This document shows positions 1 to 6,076 of a stretch of DNA of 8,950 nucleotides, in pieces. Position 1 is the stretch's first letter. Each line of letters opens with the position of its first letter. A program made the translations under genes and the position numbers. This DNA is from Chloroflexota bacterium. GTDB taxonomy: Bacteria > Chloroflexota > Anaerolineae > Anaerolineales > Villigracilaceae. The stretch spans positions 1 to 8,950 of the forward strand of contig VGOX01000067.1 of NCBI GenBank assembly GCA_016875755.1, given 5' to 3'. The notes beneath the pieces were generated by a model. It was not told the origin of the DNA. It searched no databases and worked only from the letters and a program-made list of their open reading frames with translations.

Positions 1-400
1 TTTCACCGTCGATATCACCCCAACGACCACGCCGTACGAGGCGGGGCTCGGTTTCTGCGTGGATTTGGACAAAGGCGATTTCATCGGGCGTGAAGCATTA
101 GTCAAGCAAAAAGCGGAAGGCGTCACGCGCAAACTCTGCACGCTGGTATTAACAAACACAGAAGATTTCAAGCAAATCTACGGCGGCGAAGCGGTGTATC
201 ATGGTGAAACCCTCGTCACCCGCGTGCGAAGCGGCGGTTATGGTTTCACCGTCAAGAAAAATATTCTTTACGCTTATCTTCCCATCGAATTGGCGAAAAG
301 AGGCGAACGCTTCACCATCGAACTCATCGAAGGTAACCTCGAAGCCGAAGTGACTGCGAATGTGCTTTATGACCCGAAAAGCGAGAAACTAAAATCCTAG
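1..400 (+). CDS. C-terminal fragment of a GcvT-domain protein, dimethylglycine/sarcosine dehydrogenase type (5' end outside window)
   Basis: Only the last 132 codons are present; the first whole codon starts at base 2 and the frame is open to the window edge, so the gene begins upstream. A GTG at 59 could be taken for a start, but the family motif begins before it. Residues 6-17 of the fragment (TP...TPYEAGLG) and 25-30 (GDFIGR) match the junction seen in folate-binding aminomethyltransferase (GcvT) proteins. The rest (RSGGYG, then YAYLPIELA, ending LYDPKSEKL) matches the GcvT C-terminal barrel as found at the end of FAD-dependent dimethylglycine/sarcosine dehydrogenases. Those enzymes oxidise an N-methyl group and pass the one-carbon unit to tetrahydrofolate in the cytoplasm. 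A stand-alone glycine-cleavage T protein is the main alternative, because the FAD domain is not in the window. The nearby MttB homologue favours methylated-amine catabolism. Confidence 0.8.
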   Translation, partial: FTVDITPTTTPYEAGLGFCVDLDKGDFIGREALVKQKAEGVTRKLCTLVLTNTEDFKQIYGGEAVYHGETLVTRVRSGGYGFTVKKNILYAYLPIELAKRGERFTIELIEGNLEAEVTANVLYDPKSEKLKS

Positions 401-461
401 ACCGTTGACCGTTGACGATGGACGATGTTTGTCCGTGGTTAATGGTCAATCGTCCATCGTC
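400..461. repeat. Heptamer repeats arranged as an inverted repeat, filling the intergenic gap
   Basis: From 400 to 427 the + strand reads two copies of GACCGTT followed by two copies of GACGATG in perfect 7-base register; the first base is the G of the upstream TAG stop. On the - strand, reading down from 461, the same type of heptamers recur: GACGATG, GACGATT, GACCATT, then more degenerate units. As a result bases 414-426 and 449-461 form a perfect 13-bp inverted repeat with a 22-nt loop. Only five bases separate the repeat from the next ATG. The transcript could fold into a hairpin that ends or stabilises the upstream mRNA, but there is no T-run after it. In style it resembles the short tandem heptamer repeats described in cyanobacterial genomes; whether it is dispersed in this genome cannot be seen here. 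Confidence 0.85.
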
Positions 462-466
462 TAATT

Positions 467-1558
467 ATGGCAAAACGAACCCCCAACCCCGCATATATCG
501 GCTTCGGCATGCTAACACCAGTGTACATTATGTCGCTGGATAAACTGCCGAAACTGAACACTGGTGCCATCGTGCATGAAGTCAGTGACTATGTGTACGA
601 CGACGCGGCCATCATTGCCTGCAACCTGCGTCAATGGGGTGTGCCATCCGCAATGATCGGCACCTCGGTGGGGGATGACCTGTTGGGTCATCATGTGGCG
701 GATACGCTGCAGAAACTTGGCGTGCAAGGCAAGGTGCGCTTTACGGATGAATATAAGACTCCGCTGGAAGTCAACGTATCGGATAAGAATGGTGCGCGCA
801 CCTATTTCTGGCAGCGCACGCCTCAAATCCTCGGGACGCTTGATACTGCTGACCTGTCCTTGATCCAACACTCGAAACTGCTCTACGTGGACTGGTATGA
901 TGGCGATCACATCGTCCGCGCAATGGAAGAGGCGAAGCGTCACGGTGTACCCGTCTTCCTGAATTTCGAGCATGGACATACCCATCCCGACCTGCTGAAA
1001 AAATATGCGGGCATGGTCACCGTCTGTCAGGCAGTGACAGATGCGGCGCAGATCGGCAAACGTCAAGCCATGTTGGGTACAGCGCGTAAACTCATCAAGT
1101 CAGGTATTCAAACAGCGATCATCACGATGGCGAGTCAGGGATGCATGGTGGTACAAGGCGAGGAGATCATCCGCGCGCATGCACCAAGGGTAAAGGCTGT
1201 AGATGCCTCGGGCGCAGGCGCGACATTCTCTTCGGGGTATATTTATGGTTACTTGCAAGGTTGGAACATGGAAGACACCGTCCGTTTTGCGATCGCGGCG
1301 GCTTCGCTCAAGGTCACGCGCTCTGGTTTGGAAATGTTCCCTGTACAGGAAATTCAGGGGCTGGCGCGCACAGTTCGCATCGAGCGCATGGTCTATCGCG
1401 GTGACCAATTCCATACCATTCGAAAATTGTTGAATTTGCCGCAGATGAACCCGATTACGGATAATGTTTTGGTGAAAAGCAGTCAGAAACTGGCTGAGAA
1501 AATATTGCCGAAAAAGAAAGTCGAACGTAAAAAGATCAAAAAGTCGATGGTTGAATAA
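467..1558 (+). CDS. PfkB/ribokinase-fold protein with substituted active-site motifs, possible pseudokinase
   Basis: A 363-residue protein with the overall layout of PfkB carbohydrate kinases: an N-terminal strand region with LPKLNTG, an IGxxVGDDLLG segment at 64-74, a central Rossmann-like region and a C-terminal DASGAGATF segment at 246-254. Key positions differ from the family. The usual substrate-binding Gly-Gly...Asn before the first long helix reads YDDAAI (44-49). The GAGD motif, whose Asp is the catalytic base in ribokinase and adenosine kinase, reads GAGA with Ala252 (codon GCG at 1220-1222). The fold is therefore supported, but sugar phosphorylation is doubtful. The last 15 or so residues are rich in lysine. 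The ATG at 467 is chosen because the first family strand (YIGFG) starts about ten residues later and no later start keeps it; there is no recognisable Shine-Dalgarno, since the heptamer repeat lies directly upstream. mttB follows after 23 nt, suggesting one transcript. It could be a kinase with an unusual substrate, or a regulatory or structural relative. Confidence 0.8.
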   Translation: MAKRTPNPAYIGFGMLTPVYIMSLDKLPKLNTGAIVHEVSDYVYDDAAIIACNLRQWGVPSAMIGTSVGDDLLGHHVADTLQKLGVQGKVRFTDEYKTPLEVNVSDKNGARTYFWQRTPQILGTLDTADLSLIQHSKLLYVDWYDGDHIVRAMEEAKRHGVPVFLNFEHGHTHPDLLKKYAGMVTVCQAVTDAAQIGKRQAMLGTARKLIKSGIQTAIITMASQGCMVVQGEEIIRAHAPRVKAVDASGAGATFSSGYIYGYLQGWNMEDTVRFAIAAASLKVTRSGLEMFPVQEIQGLARTVRIERMVYRGDQFHTIRKLLNLPQMNPITDNVLVKSSQKLAEKILPKKKVERKKIKKSMVE

Positions 1559-1581
1559 TTTATCTTATAAGGATGTGAACC

Positions 1582-3018
1582 ATGTCATTTGCCGATTTGC
1601 TTACCCAGGAACAGGTCGAAAAAATTCACAATGCGTCGCTTGAGATTTTAGAGGAGGTTGGGCTAAAGGTTCGTTATGAGACAGCGCGTGAATTGTTCAA
1701 AAAGCACGGATGCAGCGTGGAGGAGGAACGCGTAAAGTTCCCACGCACTGTGGTTGAAAAGTATCGCAAGATGGTTCCATCGTCTTTTACTTTTCACGGG
1801 CGCGACCCGAAATTCGATAAGACGATTCCACAGGATAGCCCGGTCATTGTCACAGCGAGTTCAGCGCCCGATATCATCGATCCAGTTACAGGCGTGGAAA
1901 GACGCGCCGAGTCCCGTGATATTGCGCAGATCGCGCATCTCATCAACGAACTGCCAGGTTACGACATCTTCTCCATTTCCACTCTGGCAGATGACGCGCC
2001 TGCGGATCAATTCACAATCTCGCGCCTGTATCCATCCATCAAGTATTGTCTTAAACCGATCCGCGTTACCACGACCGACATGAAAGATACGCATAGCATC
2101 ATGGAAATGGCGTATCTGGTGGCAGGTGGGGAAGAGGCGTATAAGGCGCATCCGTTTCTCACGCATCATTATTGCCCCGTGGTTTCACCGCTGACAATGG
2201 ACAACCTCTCCACTGAGAATGTGATGTTCTTTGCAAAGGAAGGCTTGCCCGTGTATCCGACGATTGTGCCGAATGCGGGGCTCACTTCACCCATGTCTAT
2301 GGCAGGGACGATCGTGCAGGGCAATGCAGAATTTTTGTCCGCGCTGGTGTTGATGGAGATGGTCAAGGAAGGCACACCGACCATCTATGCCACGCTTGGT
2401 ACAGTGGCAGATATGCGCTCTGGCGCGTATACCTCTGGCGCGATCGAATGCGGCATGTTACACATGGCGTACGCACAAATGGCTCGCTTCTATGATGTAC
2501 CTGCGGGCGGCTACGTCGGTTTGACGAATGCCAAATTGAATGACACGCAAGCAGGGTATGAAACGGGCATGTCTGGTGTGGCGGGATTGCTCGGCGGCAT
2601 GGATATGTTCAACATTGGCGGTTTGATCGATGCGCTCAAGACATTTGATTTTGCCAAAGCAGTCATTGATGATGAAGTGGCGCAGATGATGAAGCGCCTC
2701 AAGCGCGGCGTCTCCTTTAGTGACGATGATCTTGCGATGAATCTCATCAAGGAGATCGGACCTGGCGGCTCGTTCATCACCGCCAAACACACCATCAGCC
2801 GCATGAAGACCGAGGCGGTGATGACCAAGATCGCAGACCGTGATGCGCGCAGTATTTGGGAGAAGAAGGGCGCGACAGACACCCAAGCCAAGGCGATGAA
2901 AAAGGCGAAGGAGATCATGTCCAGCAATACCGCGCCTTTGATCTCGCCTGAAGTGGACGAAAAGATCCGCGCGAAATTCCCCGGATTGGTGGCAGGCAGC
3001 CTGGAGCCTATTCAGTAG
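1582..3018 (+). CDS. MttB-family (trimethylamine/betaine:corrinoid) methyltransferase, non-pyrrolysine type
   Basis: A full-length 478-residue member of the MttB superfamily. These cytoplasmic TIM-barrel enzymes move a methyl group from trimethylamine or quaternary amines such as glycine betaine, carnitine or proline betaine onto a corrinoid protein. The N-terminus (LTQEQVEKIHNASLEILEEVG) and the segment at 314-327 (LTNAK then DTQAGYE) are typical of the family. The frame has no internal TAG, so it is not the pyrrolysine-containing trimethylamine enzyme; characterised non-Pyl relatives act on betaines, but the substrate here cannot be read. The gene ends in TAG only at the normal C-terminus. 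The start is supported by TAAGGATGTGA at 1568-1578, close to the extended Shine-Dalgarno consensus, eight bases before the ATG. No corrinoid protein, reductive activator or second methyltransferase lies in the window, so any partner must be encoded elsewhere. The GcvT-type gene upstream could process the demethylated product. Confidence 0.88.
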   Translation: MSFADLLTQEQVEKIHNASLEILEEVGLKVRYETARELFKKHGCSVEEERVKFPRTVVEKYRKMVPSSFTFHGRDPKFDKTIPQDSPVIVTASSAPDIIDPVTGVERRAESRDIAQIAHLINELPGYDIFSISTLADDAPADQFTISRLYPSIKYCLKPIRVTTTDMKDTHSIMEMAYLVAGGEEAYKAHPFLTHHYCPVVSPLTMDNLSTENVMFFAKEGLPVYPTIVPNAGLTSPMSMAGTIVQGNAEFLSALVLMEMVKEGTPTIYATLGTVADMRSGAYTSGAIECGMLHMAYAQMARFYDVPAGGYVGLTNAKLNDTQAGYETGMSGVAGLLGGMDMFNIGGLIDALKTFDFAKAVIDDEVAQMMKRLKRGVSFSDDDLAMNLIKEIGPGGSFITAKHTISRMKTEAVMTKIADRDARSIWEKKGATDTQAKAMKKAKEIMSSNTAPLISPEVDEKIRAKFPGLVAGSLEPIQ

Positions 3019-3055
3019 ATTTCGAACAAACCGAGAGAGATGGAAGAGAGAAAGC

Positions 3056-3676
3056 ATGTTTCGTATTTTTCGACGCAAGGATGACAAGTTTCAAAAACTG
3101 ATCGAGGAGCAAGCCGCTCTTTCTCATGAGGGTATGCGGCTTTTGGTGAAATATCTTGAAACGTCTGATTCCGAAATTGCCGAGCAACTGTCCCTTAAAG
3201 AAAAAGAGGCGGATGAAGTCCGCCGCATCCTGATCGATGAATTGAACCGCACCTTTGTCACACCTTTCGATCGCGAGGATATTTTTGCACTCTCCCGCTC
3301 GGTGGATGATGTGATGGACTATGCCGATACCACTGTCGTGGAGATGGTGATCCTGAATGTTCATGCCACACCATATATGCAGCGGATCGCTACTCTTCTC
3401 AAAGACGCTGCCTATGAAATCTGGCAGGGAATTTTGCGCCTGCCCAAGCATCCCAACGTTGCATTGGATCATGCCCAGCGCGCGAAGGCCCTCGAAAATC
3501 GTGTCGAGATGGTGTACCGCGAAGCAGTTGCTGACTTGTTCAGCGGGCCTGAGGATGTGCATCATGTAGTGGAGATGTTGAAATTGCGCGAGGTGTACCG
3601 TCATCTTTCCAATGCGGCAGATCGCGGCGACGAGGCAGCCAATATTATTGCGGACATTGTGGTGAAGAGAACTTAA
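3056..3676 (+). CDS. DUF47/PhoU-like accessory protein of a PiT phosphate transporter
   Basis: A 206-residue, all-helical, soluble protein of the DUF47 (PhoU-related) family, which is regularly encoded next to PiT permeases and is thought to modulate phosphate uptake. Visible family marks are an acidic first helix (SLKEKEADEVRR, 46-57), TPFDREDI at 69-76 followed by DDVMDYAD at 84-91, and the C-terminal EVYRHLSNAADRGDEAA at 179-195. The two acidic motifs correspond to the metal-binding helices of PhoU proteins. A purine-rich stretch, GGAAGAGAG at 3042-3050, precedes the ATG at 3056. The PiT gene starts one base after this gene's stop, so translation is probably coupled. mttB ends 37 nt upstream with no visible terminator between, so read-through from the C1 genes is possible. 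Confidence 0.9.
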   Translation: MFRIFRRKDDKFQKLIEEQAALSHEGMRLLVKYLETSDSEIAEQLSLKEKEADEVRRILIDELNRTFVTPFDREDIFALSRSVDDVMDYADTTVVEMVILNVHATPYMQRIATLLKDAAYEIWQGILRLPKHPNVALDHAQRAKALENRVEMVYREAVADLFSGPEDVHHVVEMLKLREVYRHLSNAADRGDEAANIIADIVVKRT

Positions 3677-3677
3677 C

Positions 3678-4679
3678 ATGCCGTTAATCTCAAATGAACT
3701 GCTGCTTGTTATCATATTGGCTCTCATTTTTGAGCTCATCAACGGAATGCGCGACTCGAGCAATATTGTCGCAACGATGATCTCTTCGAGGGCGTTTCGT
3801 CCTCAAACAGCACTTGGTTTAACAGCTGTGGCAGAGTTTCTCGGTCCCTTTCTATTTGGTGTTACAGTGGCAAAGACCGTCGGAAGCGATATTGTCGATG
3901 CCCAGTTGTTAAGTTTGGATGCACTGGTTGCCTGTCTATTGGCTGCCATTATTTGGAATTTGGTCACCTGGTATTTTGGTCTCCCGAGCAGTTCGTCTCA
4001 TGCGTTGATCGGTGGGTTGATCGGTGTTGTGGTTTTTATTGCGGGGGTGGGCGTTATCAACCCCAATGCGTTTTCCAAGATTCTAATCGGGTTGTTTTTT
4101 TCCCCGGTGGCTGGCTTTCTTGTTGGGTTTATGATGCTCAAGGTCATTTACTTTCTTGCCCGAGACGCCTCTCCGCATATTAATGAGTTTTTCAAAAAGG
4201 CTCAATTTTTCACTGCGGTGGGTCTGGCGATGAGTCATGGTACAAATGACGCACAAAAAACAATGGGAATCATCACGCTTAGCCTCTTGATTGGCGGTGC
4301 GATCAATGAGTTTGAAGTCCCGCTTTGGGTGATCACGATCAGCGCCGCGACCATGGCAATTGGAGCTGGTCTGGGTGGCTGGAGGCTGATCCGTACGCTG
4401 GGAGGGAAGTTTTACAAAATTCGTCCTGTACACAGCTTTGCCACGCAGATGACTTCCGCTTTCGTGATCTTCGCCTCTTCCTTTGGTGGGGCACCAGTCA
4501 GCACTACACAGGTTGTCAGTTCGGCGATTGTTGGTGTGGGCTCTTCTGAACGATTGAGCAAAGTGCGCTGGGTGGTTGTCCGTGATATTCTCATCGCTTG
4601 GATAATTACGATCCCGGTAAGTGGAATGGTCTCTGCTGGAATTTACTGGTTATTGGTTATTGTAAAAGGGACTTTATAG
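3678..4679 (+). CDS. Inorganic phosphate permease, PiT family
   Basis: A 333-residue hydrophobic inner-membrane protein with the duplicated architecture of PiT (PF01384) transporters, which bring phosphate, often with divalent metal, into the cell using an ion gradient. First repeat: NGMRDSSN at 22-29, carrying the conserved Asp26 and Asn29, and GLPSSSSHA at 101-109. Second repeat: SHGTNDAQKTMG at 186-197 and GGAPVSTTQ at 270-278. The order and spacing of these motifs are diagnostic. Two positions differ from the commonest form: Arg25 where His is usual in GxHDxxN, and Gln278 where many members have His after STT. Length is at the shorter end for bacterial PiT proteins, without the large central loop of long forms. 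The start lies one base past the DUF47 stop with only a weak purine-rich site inside the upstream gene, consistent with translational coupling. Confidence 0.93.
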   Translation: MPLISNELLLVIILALIFELINGMRDSSNIVATMISSRAFRPQTALGLTAVAEFLGPFLFGVTVAKTVGSDIVDAQLLSLDALVACLLAAIIWNLVTWYFGLPSSSSHALIGGLIGVVVFIAGVGVINPNAFSKILIGLFFSPVAGFLVGFMMLKVIYFLARDASPHINEFFKKAQFFTAVGLAMSHGTNDAQKTMGIITLSLLIGGAINEFEVPLWVITISAATMAIGAGLGGWRLIRTLGGKFYKIRPVHSFATQMTSAFVIFASSFGGAPVSTTQVVSSAIVGVGSSERLSKVRWVVVRDILIAWIITIPVSGMVSAGIYWLLVIVKGTL

Positions 4680-4703
4680 GTGTATAACCATATTTGATCA
4701 ATC

Positions 4704-4730
4704 TATTCAAAGTCTTGTTGACTTTGAATA
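4704..4730. promoter_or_regulatory. 11-bp perfect inverted repeat overlapping the -35 box (candidate operator or terminator hairpin)
   Basis: Bases 4704-4714 (TATTCAAAGTC) and 4720-4730 (GACTTTGAATA) are perfect reverse complements separated by TTGTT. A further five pairs (4697-4701 with 4731-4735) are possible if two bases bulge. It begins 24 nt after the PiT stop, so the RNA hairpin could help end the phosphate transcript, but the stem is AT-rich and no T-run follows. The right arm contains most of the TTGACT -35 of the importer promoter, so a dimeric repressor binding here would block RNA polymerase. Both roles are inference. Confidence 0.6.
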
Positions 4731-4746
4731 TTGATAATGCTAAAAT
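4718..4746 (+). promoter_or_regulatory. Sigma-70-type promoter with extended -10, for the ABC importer operon
   Basis: TTGACT at 4718-4723 is followed by exactly 17 bases and TAAAAT at 4741-4746. TG sits one base before the -10 (4738-4739), giving the extended -10 form TGCTAAAAT. Transcription would start near 4753, leaving a 5' leader of about 90 nt before the binding-protein ATG at 4846. It lies in the longest gap of the window and faces the first gene of the importer. It is the best promoter match seen in the window. Confidence 0.75.
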
Positions 4747-4764
4747 GTTAACGTTTTATTAACA
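4746..4764. promoter_or_regulatory. Palindromic operator candidate TGTTAA-N7-TTAACA at the transcription start
   Basis: TGTTAA (4746-4751) and TTAACA (4759-4764) form a perfect 6-bp inverted repeat with a 7-base centre. It covers the last base of the -10 and the expected start point. Size and position fit a binding site for a dimeric repressor; the half-sites resemble the AT-rich half-sites of LacI- or GntR-type regulators, but no regulator gene is present in the window, so the family is a guess. Confidence 0.5.
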
Positions 4765-4845
4765 GAATGGAGGTGCAAGGAGCAGAGAAACCAGTACGTG
4801 CCATAAGTCTGATTCAAACCAAAACCATAAAAGGAGTTAGAGAGA

Positions 4846-5994
4846 ATGCGTACGAAAAATTTTGCTTATCACTTGCTTGCCCTGTTCGTGGTTGCTGCCA
4901 CATTACTATCCGCTTGTGGCGGGGGCGCTGGTCCATCCAGTGATTTTGACTGGAGCACTGCCACTTCTGCGGAAGATGGCGGCGGTATGGATGCATTGAT
5001 CGCTGCTGCACAAGCGGAGGGAATGCTTACTACCATCGCTTTGCCGCACGACTGGTGCAATTACGGCGGCGTGATTGAAGCCTTCAAAGCCAAATATGGA
5101 CTTGAGGTCAATGAACTGAATCCTGATGCTGGCTCTGCCGATGAGATCGAAGCTGTCAAAGCCAACAAGGATAACAAAGGTCCTCAGGCTCCCGATGTGC
5201 TTGATGTCGGTTTCTCTTGGGGTGAATCCTCCAAGGCGGAAGGCTTGCTTGCGCCCTACAAGGTACAGACTTGGGACACCATCCCTGCGGATGCCAAGGA
5301 TCCTGAAGGGTACTGGTATGGCGATTACTACGGAGTGTTGGCGTTCCTTGTGAACACCGATGTCCAACCCGACGTTCCCCAAGACTGGGCCGACCTGCTC
5401 GATCCCAAGTACAAGGGACAGATCGCTCTCTCCGGTGACCCCCGTGTCTCCAATCAGGCCATTCAGTCTGTGTACGCTGCTGCTCTTGCCAATGGCGGCT
5501 CATTGGACGACGCTCAGGCTGGTTTGGACTACTTTGCCGAGCTGAATGCAGCGGGTAATCTTATCCCCTTGATTGCCAACAACGGCTTGGTCGCCACTGG
5601 TGAAATTCCCATTCGCATCACATGGGACTACAATGCGCTTGCCGCGATTGATACCTTCGAAGGAAACCCGAATGCCACAGTTGTGATCCCTGAGACGGGT
5701 CGTTTCGCGGGCGTGTATGTTCAGGCGATCAGTGCCTATTCACCGCAACCTGCCGCAGCCCGCTTGTGGATGGAATTCCTGTACTCGGATGAAGGTCAAC
5801 TCTTGTGGATGGAAGGTTACTGCCATCCGATCCGCGAACCTGACCTGCGCGATCGTGGTGTGGTTCCCCAGGCACTTTCAGACAAACTGCCTGATGTTTC
5901 TGGCGCTGTCTTCCCCTCACTCAGCCAGCTTACAGCTGCGAATGAGTTGATCACCAAGAACTGGGATGCCGCCGTGGGTGCGGACGTTAAGTAG
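4846..5994 (+). CDS. ABC importer substrate-binding lipoprotein (ferric iron/polyamine/phosphonate-type fold)
   Basis: A 382-residue extracellular solute receptor. The N-terminus has positive residues, a hydrophobic core and a lipobox LSAC with Cys24, followed by a Gly/Ser-rich linker, so the mature protein is lipid-anchored outside the cytoplasmic membrane. The body has the pattern of type-2 periplasmic binding proteins related to those for Fe3+, spermidine/putrescine and 2-aminoethylphosphonate: a first strand near ALPHDWCNYGG (65-75), NPDAGSADE (92-100), PDVLDVGFS (116-124), the hinge region YYGVLAFLVNTD (161-172) and WADLLDPKYKGQIAL (181-195). Apart from Cys24 the protein has only two cysteines, Cys71 and Cys326, which could pair. 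The ligand cannot be assigned: the iron-binding paired tyrosines of Fe3+ receptors are not clearly present. AAGGAG at 4831-4836, nine bases ahead, supports the ATG. It is the first gene of the importer operon, behind its own promoter. Confidence 0.88.
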   Translation: MRTKNFAYHLLALFVVAATLLSACGGGAGPSSDFDWSTATSAEDGGGMDALIAAAQAEGMLTTIALPHDWCNYGGVIEAFKAKYGLEVNELNPDAGSADEIEAVKANKDNKGPQAPDVLDVGFSWGESSKAEGLLAPYKVQTWDTIPADAKDPEGYWYGDYYGVLAFLVNTDVQPDVPQDWADLLDPKYKGQIALSGDPRVSNQAIQSVYAAALANGGSLDDAQAGLDYFAELNAAGNLIPLIANNGLVATGEIPIRITWDYNALAAIDTFEGNPNATVVIPETGRFAGVYVQAISAYSPQPAAARLWMEFLYSDEGQLLWMEGYCHPIREPDLRDRGVVPQALSDKLPDVSGAVFPSLSQLTAANELITKNWDAAVGADVK

Positions 5995-6015
5995 TTTCAA
6001 TATCTGTTGACCAAT

Positions 6016-6045
6016 GCGAGACCCCGCCAAACGGCGGGGTCTCGC
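6016..6045 (+). terminator. GC-rich 13-bp hairpin between binding-protein and permease genes (attenuating or mRNA-stabilising)
   Basis: Bases 6016-6028 and 6033-6045 are perfect reverse complements (GCGAGACCCCGCC and its complement) around an AAAC loop. The hairpin begins 21 nt after the binding-protein stop. No T-run follows, so it is not a classic intrinsic terminator. In many importer operons (for example malE-malF) such a hairpin protects the 3' end of the binding-protein message and lowers permease expression, which fits the stoichiometry these systems need. It also argues against starting the permease at the ATG at 6014, which would put the stem inside the gene. Confidence 0.75.
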
Positions 6046-6076
6046 CACAGCAAGGCTATTAGTTAAGGATGTGATT

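Noticed and set aside
405..466. A promoter for the PfkB-like gene inside the heptamer repeat (TTGACC/TTGACG as -35)
   Set aside because: No -10-like hexamer occurs at 16-18 bases from either candidate; the TTGAC strings are by-products of the repeat.
3016..3018. TAG at the end of the MttB gene as a possible pyrrolysine codon
   Set aside because: Pyrrolysine in MttB is internal, about two-thirds along the protein. Here the protein is already full length at the TAG, and the frame beyond it runs only about 20 codons, through the next gene's ribosome site, before a stop.
2458..3087. Long open frames on the opposite strand, for example over mttB and the DUF47 gene
   Set aside because: They are antisense shadows of well-supported genes, with Arg/His-rich low-complexity translations and no ribosome sites or family motifs.
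4769..4800. GGAGGT and AAGGAG in the importer leader as ribosome sites for a leader peptide
   Set aside because: No start codon lies at a workable distance; the GTG at 4798 is too far away and reads only GTG-CCA-TAA.
4767..4943. A 58-codon open frame from an ATG in the leader of the binding-protein gene
   Set aside because: It has no ribosome site, overlaps the lipoprotein signal region in another frame, and its composition shows no protein-like pattern.
6014..6076. Upstream start for the first permease at 6014
   Set aside because: The extra 21 codons would be encoded by the GC hairpin and have no ribosome site; the ATG at 6077 has a strong one.
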